The notes under the pieces are model-generated. The model searched no databases and was not told the DNA's origin. It saw only the letters and a list, made by a program, of their open reading frames with translations. From Halobacteriovorax sp. HLS (GTDB taxonomy: Bacteria > Bdellovibrionota > Bacteriovoracia > Bacteriovoracales > Bacteriovoracaceae), in NCBI RefSeq assembly GCF_004006665.1, contig NZ_QOCL01000014.1, forward strand, positions 124,001 to 188,000: DNA of 64,000 nucleotides, given 5' to 3'. The position numbers and the translations under genes were made by a program. Below are positions 59,245 to 64,000 of this stretch, piece after piece; within the stretch, counting starts at the first letter, position 1; every line of letters begins with the position of its first letter.

Positions 59245-61638
59245 CTATACCTTTTCCCAAGTAATAGGAAGATCACTTTCAATATTAGTTTTTGCAGTTC
59301 TGCCAATAACAATATCTAAATATTTTGGAAGAATCGCTCCTCCCGGTCCTTTGATTGTAAGCATATCTTGGGTAATTAGTTGACCCTCTTTAATGTCAAC
59401 ACGACTGTAAATACCCTTTCTTTGTTGGTTAAGAGCAATGTATTCATTTGGTTGAATTGTCTTTACACCATCGCCTAGAATTATAGGAATAGATTTGGCC
59501 ATTTCAACTAATGCAGCCATTTCTGCAGGTTCGGATGATAAAATGTGATCGGGACCTTCCATCGTTCTATCAAGAGTGTAATGCCTTTCAATAATATTTG
59601 CACCGAGTACAAGAGCAGTGTGAGAAACGAATAGTCCAAATGTGTGATCCGAGAGTCCAGTGGGAACATTAAATGTCGACTTCAATGTTTGAATTGCTTT
59701 TAAGTTCATTTCCTCTGGAGCAGCAGGGTATGTTGAATTACAGTGAAGTAGCATTAAATTTGAATTCCCCTCTTTGAGGACAGCATGAACAGCATCTTCT
59801 ATCTGACCTAGTGTGGACATTCCGGTAGAGATAATAATTGGCTTTCCAGTTTTCGCAACATGCCTTATTAAAGGGAGATTAACCAAATCCATAGAAGCTA
59901 TCTTGTATACACTAACTCCAAACTTTTCCAGGAAGTCTACACTCTCTAGGTCAAATGGCGTGGAGAAAACTTCGAGCCCCTTTTCTTTTGCATAGTTAAA
60001 TATTTCTACCTGATCTTCAAAGCTCATAGCTAGTCTTGAAAATACCTGGTCTAAGCTTTCTTCAAGTCCAATTACTTTTTCAGCGTACTTAGCAGCTTTA
60101 ACTTTTTTGGAGACTCTGCTGTTTGGTAGGTAAGTCTGAAATTTAATGGCATCACAGCCCGTGTGAACCGCTTTATCGATCAGCTTCTTAGCGATATCTT
60201 TACTTGCATTATGGTTTAATCCTGCTTCTGCAATTATATATGCAGGGTAGTCACTGCCAACTTTTCTTCCATTGATATCGATAACTTGATTTGGTTTGCA
60301 TGTTTGAATTTGTTTTGCAGTTTGAATTCCTTTAAACTTCTTTCCACAAAGAGAGTCCACTAAGTCCCAAGCTTTATGGAATAAAATTTGAATATCTGAG
60401 TAGTAGAACTCGCCACCAGTTCCTAGGCTATGAAGTTGGTTGTATTTTGAAATAACTGCACGAGATTTTGTAAGCTCTTCCTGATGTCCAACATATTGAA
60501 CAGGGTAGACAAAATCTTCTTTGTTAAAGGTCATTCCTGTTACTTGGTCTGCCTTTGCTAGTCCAACAAGTTCGACTTGATCAGCAATCTCACTCATCAT
60601 TTGATCGGTGTCTAGCATGTCAAACTTATCACCTTTGGAGTAGGTTGTTTCAATCGCTAAGTATGTTTTACCTTGAGGGCATACAAATCTAGACATCTTC
60701 TTAGGTTCAGAAATTCTATTAAAGTGAACTTTCTTGCTGCCGTAATATAGCCAGTGGAGCCCTTCTGGCAAAATAGATTCCTTGTCATAAGAAAGGTAGG
60801 TCGTGCAGATCCCTCTAAACTTTAGGTCACTATTGTGGCCAAAGAATCTGGCCAATAAGGTAATAGGAAGACTAGAGATAATTATATCATCGGCTGAAAC
60901 AGTATGTTCTGAACCATCTTTAAATTGAATTGAATTAATAACATTATCTGTTCTTGAGAAACCAGTTATTGTTGATTCTAGATGTATCCTACCGCCAAGC
61001 TTAATTATATTGTCTTTAATAACATTCAAAATCGAGCCTGTACCATACTTCCCGACAGCATTCCATTCCTCATGATAAAACGGGGTTATGGACTTTCTGA
61101 ACTGGATCCTTTTAGGGGCCCATAATGCTGACATTTCTTCGGGAGGAATTCCCCATAGTTTTTCTGGGTACTCTTCAAAGAACATTTTTCTTAGTGTTGG
61201 GCCTACTTGAGCATCTATGAAATCCTTATATGTATTAGCATTTCTTTTTTTTTCTTCAGAGGCCAGACCAATTTCATTCAGAATTTTTTTCTTAAGCTCT
61301 TGGGGGTATTTGGAAATACTTTCCCAAGAAATTGGATAGTCCCACATAGTGTCAAAGTTATCCCCTTGGACATTCTTACACCAAAAGTCATTTTGGATGA
61401 ATAAGTCACCGAATTCTGTTTCCCAGTATTTTTGAAGGTCCTTATCTGGGGTATGGAAAATATGTGGCCCCGTATCGAGTATAAATTCTCCCCAGTTCCA
61501 AGACCTACACATACCTCCAACGAGTGGAAGCTTCTCATAAATATCTACTTCATATCCTTCTTTAGCGAGTCGTTCTGCTGCGATTAGGCCAAGGGGGCCA
61601 GCTCCAAGAATAACTGCTTTTTTAGATGGTTTTGACAC
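59245..61638 (-). CDS. Fusion of FAD-dependent oxidoreductase and NeuB/SpsE-type synthase
   Basis: One 797-residue frame with two complete enzymes. Residues about 1-430 form an amine-oxidase/protoporphyrinogen-oxidase-like flavoprotein with the dinucleotide motif GAGPLGLIAAERLAKEG (12-28) and GGMCRSW. Residues about 460-725 are a NeuB barrel: YIIAEAGLNHNASK, IKFQTYLP, STGMSTLG, LHCNSTYP, GLSDHTFG and HYTLDRTMEGPDH; residues about 735-797 are a SAF-like tail. No stop or likely internal start lies at the junction, near 60270-60350. The start is GTG at 61638. Usual lengths of both families are kept, so it is a real fusion. The flavin step is unknown. Confidence 0.88.
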   Translation of the reverse strand: MSKPSKKAVILGAGPLGLIAAERLAKEGYEVDIYEKLPLVGGMCRSWNWGEFILDTGPHIFHTPDKDLQKYWETEFGDLFIQNDFWCKNVQGDNFDTMWDYPISWESISKYPQELKKKILNEIGLASEEKKRNANTYKDFIDAQVGPTLRKMFFEEYPEKLWGIPPEEMSALWAPKRIQFRKSITPFYHEEWNAVGKYGTGSILNVIKDNIIKLGGRIHLESTITGFSRTDNVINSIQFKDGSEHTVSADDIIISSLPITLLARFFGHNSDLKFRGICTTYLSYDKESILPEGLHWLYYGSKKVHFNRISEPKKMSRFVCPQGKTYLAIETTYSKGDKFDMLDTDQMMSEIADQVELVGLAKADQVTGMTFNKEDFVYPVQYVGHQEELTKSRAVISKYNQLHSLGTGGEFYYSDIQILFHKAWDLVDSLCGKKFKGIQTAKQIQTCKPNQVIDINGRKVGSDYPAYIIAEAGLNHNASKDIAKKLIDKAVHTGCDAIKFQTYLPNSRVSKKVKAAKYAEKVIGLEESLDQVFSRLAMSFEDQVEIFNYAKEKGLEVFSTPFDLESVDFLEKFGVSVYKIASMDLVNLPLIRHVAKTGKPIIISTGMSTLGQIEDAVHAVLKEGNSNLMLLHCNSTYPAAPEEMNLKAIQTLKSTFNVPTGLSDHTFGLFVSHTALVLGANIIERHYTLDRTMEGPDHILSSEPAEMAALVEMAKSIPIILGDGVKTIQPNEYIALNQQRKGIYSRVDIKEGQLITQDMLTIKGPGGAILPKYLDIVIGRTAKTNIESDLPITWEKV

Positions 61639-61663
61639 GGTGTTCTTCTCTTTGTATTCAATT

Positions 61664-61680
61664 AGTAAATAGGATTTACT
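61664..61680. promoter_or_regulatory. Inverted repeat at the fusion-gene promoter
   Basis: AGTAAAT-AGG-ATTTACT is a perfect 7-bp dyad with a 3-base spacer. It covers the downstream edge of the proposed -10 and start point of the minus-strand promoter, a typical repressor position. Confidence 0.45.
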
Positions 61681-61706
61681 CTATCTTGTAACGATCATTT
61701 TTTCAA
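61678..61706 (-). promoter_or_regulatory. Promoter for the FAD-NeuB fusion gene
   Basis: On the minus strand TTGAAA (61706-61701), 17-base spacer, TAGAGT (61683-61678). The GTG start is 39 bases downstream. Confidence 0.4.
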
Positions 61707-61801
61707 AGAAATTGTCGATAGATATAGTCCGGAGAAATGGACCTAAGTCTTAAATAAATGTAAGATTATGGTCTCTTAGATCTTATAAAGGTAAGTGAAT
61801 A

Positions 61802-63334
61802 GTGAAGAATGATGAGTTTATTCAGGAATATTCAAAAGTGATTGCAGCTAGTGCCAGTCACTTTAATGAGCTAGGGTGGTGGTCAACACTAATTTCTTCT
61901 AAAGATCGATTCTTGTGTCCTTTGCAGGATTACTTTTTTGACCTATATTCTTCAAAAGGAGCTTTGTTTTCACCAAAGACCAGAATAAAAGAGTTGATAA
62001 AATTTTGTTTAATCCCTTGGCTATTTTTGTATCGATTAGTAGTTCTCAAGATTATCTTCAATAATAGATATAAAAGAAATGTTATAAAAAATACGAGGAC
62101 TGATTACAGTGTATTTAGATCGTTCCTTTATAATAAGTCTCTTCAAGATGATGGAAGTTATCGAGATGTTTTTTGGGGAGACTTAATTGAAAGGGCGAAT
62201 GAGAAGAGTATCCCTAATATCATTCTAGTTGATCCAATTATGCCTTGGCATAAGTCTCTTAAGTTGGCATCTCGAGTAGATTCTATTTTTCTTTCTCTTT
62301 TCTTTTTATCGTTTAATCAAGTTTTCTATGCTCAGTTTATTTTGTTAAAATGTTATTTGGCAAAAAAACCTTCTGGGATTTTCTTTAAAGAAACAGATGT
62401 TTCGAAAGAAATATTCATGCAGTACAGAAATGATTTACTAAGTATTTCTGCCTATACTGCGATGTTAAACTTTTTCATATATAAAAATATTTTGAAAAGA
62501 GTCGGTGCAAGTAAGTTTTATCTTCCATATGAAGGGTTGCCTTGGGAAAGAATGGCAATTCTTGCTTTTAGGCGATATTCTCCAGACACAGAAATAATTG
62601 GTTATCAACATGCTGTTGTATCTCCAGCGGCGCTTAATTATTTTGGAACTAGGAATGAATGTAGTCCAGTTCCTGACATCGTTTTTACTCTAGGCAAGGA
62701 AACAAAGAACATTATCGACAGGTACAATAAGGATACTCGACTCAAGTATGAAGTTGCAGGCGCACTGAGGTTTAAAACTAGAAGTAAATCAATTCACTTA
62801 GAGCCTATAGAAAGAGGCTCGAAGACTATTTTAATTGCCCTTGAAGGAACTGTATCCTGTGCTGACTTTTTAAATGAAACCCTGAAGGGATTATTTGACC
62901 TAAAAGAATGGAGGGTCGTAATTAGAACACACCCAATGCTACCTTTTGAGAAGCTTGAAAAATTTATAGATAAGAAGTTTTATGATAAAGAGTTGATAGA
63001 AATATCTAGAGGAAAAAGCTTAAAAGAGGATCTTCTAAGAAGTGGAGTTGTTTTTTACTGGGGGTCTACAGTCTCTTTAGAAGCCTTAGAGCTTGGAGTT
63101 CCATTAATTAACTATACAAATAATGAAAGCTCTCTAAACTATGATCCTAACTTTTTATTTGATGAGTTTAAATGGAGCTTTACGACTAGTAGTGAAATTC
63201 CCGTGCTATTAAATTTAATTACAAATTTCTCTGACCAGGATTATAGACTTGGGCAAGACAGGGCACTTAAGTACGTCAAAAGCTACTTTTACCCTGTAGA
63301 TAATGAGACTTTAGACCGTATGCTGGACTATTAA
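61802..63334 (+). CDS. Putative GT-B surface-carbohydrate transferase
   Basis: A 510-residue protein. After a poorly conserved first half with two hydrophobic stretches come YEGLPWERMAILAFRRYSP, IGYQHAVVSP, VVIRTHPMLP and FYWGSTVSLEALELGVPLI, which resemble the donor half of GT-B enzymes that use CMP-sugars (sialyl-, Kdo- or legionaminyl-type). Start is GTG at 61802 after AAAGGT. It diverges from the FAD-NeuB fusion and is followed 2 bases later by a polysaccharide deacetylase. Function as a nonulosonate transferase is a hypothesis. Confidence 0.6.
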   Translation: MKNDEFIQEYSKVIAASASHFNELGWWSTLISSKDRFLCPLQDYFFDLYSSKGALFSPKTRIKELIKFCLIPWLFLYRLVVLKIIFNNRYKRNVIKNTRTDYSVFRSFLYNKSLQDDGSYRDVFWGDLIERANEKSIPNIILVDPIMPWHKSLKLASRVDSIFLSLFFLSFNQVFYAQFILLKCYLAKKPSGIFFKETDVSKEIFMQYRNDLLSISAYTAMLNFFIYKNILKRVGASKFYLPYEGLPWERMAILAFRRYSPDTEIIGYQHAVVSPAALNYFGTRNECSPVPDIVFTLGKETKNIIDRYNKDTRLKYEVAGALRFKTRSKSIHLEPIERGSKTILIALEGTVSCADFLNETLKGLFDLKEWRVVIRTHPMLPFEKLEKFIDKKFYDKELIEISRGKSLKEDLLRSGVVFYWGSTVSLEALELGVPLINYTNNESSLNYDPNFLFDEFKWSFTTSSEIPVLLNLITNFSDQDYRLGQDRALKYVKSYFYPVDNETLDRMLDY

Positions 63335-63336
63335 TT

Positions 63337-64000
63337 ATGAAAAACTTATGCTTGCTTTTCCACTGTATAAAGAAAGAAACTAGTGACTATTCTCAGGTAA
63401 ATCCCAGTTTGTATATCTCGTTAGACGAGATGGATGATCTTCTTGGTCAGTTGAAAAATAGAGGATACGAGTTTACTCTTCCAGGAAAGTCTAAGGAACA
63501 TTCCTCCTGTTCGATTACTTTTGATGACGGATATAGCAACAATATACTTTTTCTAGACCTCGCGAAGAAGTACAAAATTCCTTTTATTCTATTTTTAAGT
63601 TCTTACTATAGTGAAAATCAAGTTCCTTATATTTGGGATTTAATGAAGTTCCACAAACATAATACTTGGAGTTTTTATAAAGACGATTACTATGAGAGTT
63701 TAAAAAGTTTATCTACTAATCAAAAAATGGATCTTATGGATGATTCTCATCGTCCTTTAACTATTGATGAAATCCACGCATTGGATGCTGAGGATGAGTT
63801 TTATCTTGCTCCTCATACGCATACTCATCAACCTTTCTATGGAAACTTCGAAGAGAGAAGCGACGAAGAAATTCATAAAAATTTGAAGTTCTTAAAACAA
63901 TTTAAATCTCTTATTGAAACTGAATTTAGCTTCCCGTGTGGAATTAGCTCCTCTAAAAAAAGAAAGGAGTTGAAGAATAAGTTTGAACGAATTTATACCG
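63337..64000 (+). CDS. Polysaccharide deacetylase (NodB family), cut by window end
   Basis: Partial gene, 221 codons visible. Motif 1 of the carbohydrate esterase 4 domain is SITFDDGYSNN, with the catalytic and metal-binding aspartates, and motif 2 is APHTHTHQPF with the metal histidines. The start is ATG at 63337, two bases after the upstream stop. The domain begins near residue 55 and continues past the window. Enzymes of this type remove N-acetyl groups from glycans; here they may modify the locus product. No signal peptide is evident in the first residues. Confidence 0.85.
   Translation, partial: MKNLCLLFHCIKKETSDYSQVNPSLYISLDEMDDLLGQLKNRGYEFTLPGKSKEHSSCSITFDDGYSNNILFLDLAKKYKIPFILFLSSYYSENQVPYIWDLMKFHKHNTWSFYKDDYYESLKSLSTNQKMDLMDDSHRPLTIDEIHALDAEDEFYLAPHTHTHQPFYGNFEERSDEEIHKNLKFLKQFKSLIETEFSFPCGISSSKKRKELKNKFERIYT

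Noticed and set aside
1-64000. tRNA or rRNA genes, CRISPR arrays, transposases and attachment sites
   Set aside because: Looked for on both strands; I saw no cloverleaf ending in CCA, no short regular repeat-spacer pattern and no transposase-like protein.

Overview
This AT-rich, densely coded window looks like the chromosome of a free-living Gram-negative bacterium. Lipoprotein and signal peptides, a Kelch/Ig-repeat lipoprotein, small secreted proteins and an XRE-type helix-turn-helix regulator fit Bdellovibrionota (Bacteriovorax/Halobacteriovorax-like). That assignment is an inference from protein style, not from a marker gene. I saw no rRNA, tRNA, CRISPR array or insertion sequence, and no gene-free stretch exceeds 300 bases.

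Layout. 1-1437: 3'-truncated NhaC antiporter (minus). 1531-5722: small sugar operon (GT4 glycosyltransferase, GalE-like epimerase, O-antigen ligase/polymerase-like protein, LacX-type aldose epimerase). 5708-7260: HipBA-type toxin-antitoxin pair with three operators spaced exactly 40 bp apart. 7361-8770: GT22 mannosyltransferase-like membrane protein. 8837-15262: non-polysaccharide island with a HTH protein plus Gly-rich secreted peptide, a 1147-residue repeat lipoprotein, and a small repeat protein coupled to an Hsp70/actin-fold ATPase. 15326-64000: a very large surface-glycan locus.

Glycan locus. It starts with a GT2 enzyme and a WcaJ/WbaP-type initiating phosphoglycosyltransferase, followed by an operon with a 2OG-Fe(II) oxygenase, three epimerase-family SDRs (one apparently starting at ATT), a GT2 and a large membrane protein. 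Positions 25664-37413 hold a UDP-glucuronate 4-epimerase, a GT-C membrane protein and a full set of legionaminic-acid-type genes: NeuD/PglD-like acyltransferase, LegI, LegG, LegB, LegC, PtmE-like CBS-nucleotidyltransferase, LegF and PtmA-like SDR. Facing them (37410-41070) are a Gfo/Idh oxidoreductase and the amidotransferase/HisH/HisF triad that in other bacteria makes acetamidino groups on such sugars. Then come heptose-type genes (HddA-like kinase, SDR) divergent from a ColD-like 3-dehydratase with a split transketolase. After these are a TIGR00180-type glycosyltransferase, a B12-type radical SAM protein, a Fcl-like epimerase/reductase, and a second nonulosonate-like set (aminotransferase, SDR, unknown NAD-binding protein, SpsF-like cytidylyltransferase, and an FAD-oxidoreductase fused to a NeuB/SpsE synthase). 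A PglK/MsbA-like ABC exporter, three unfamiliar GT-B-like proteins and a truncated polysaccharide deacetylase complete the set.

Together the genes predict a glycan with one or two nonulosonic acids, probably amidino-modified, and at least one deoxy or branched sugar. The most unusual points are the FAD-NeuB fusion, the ColD-like/split-transketolase module, the ATT-start epimerase, the 40-bp-phased HipB operators and two apparently leaderless genes with identical promoter architecture.
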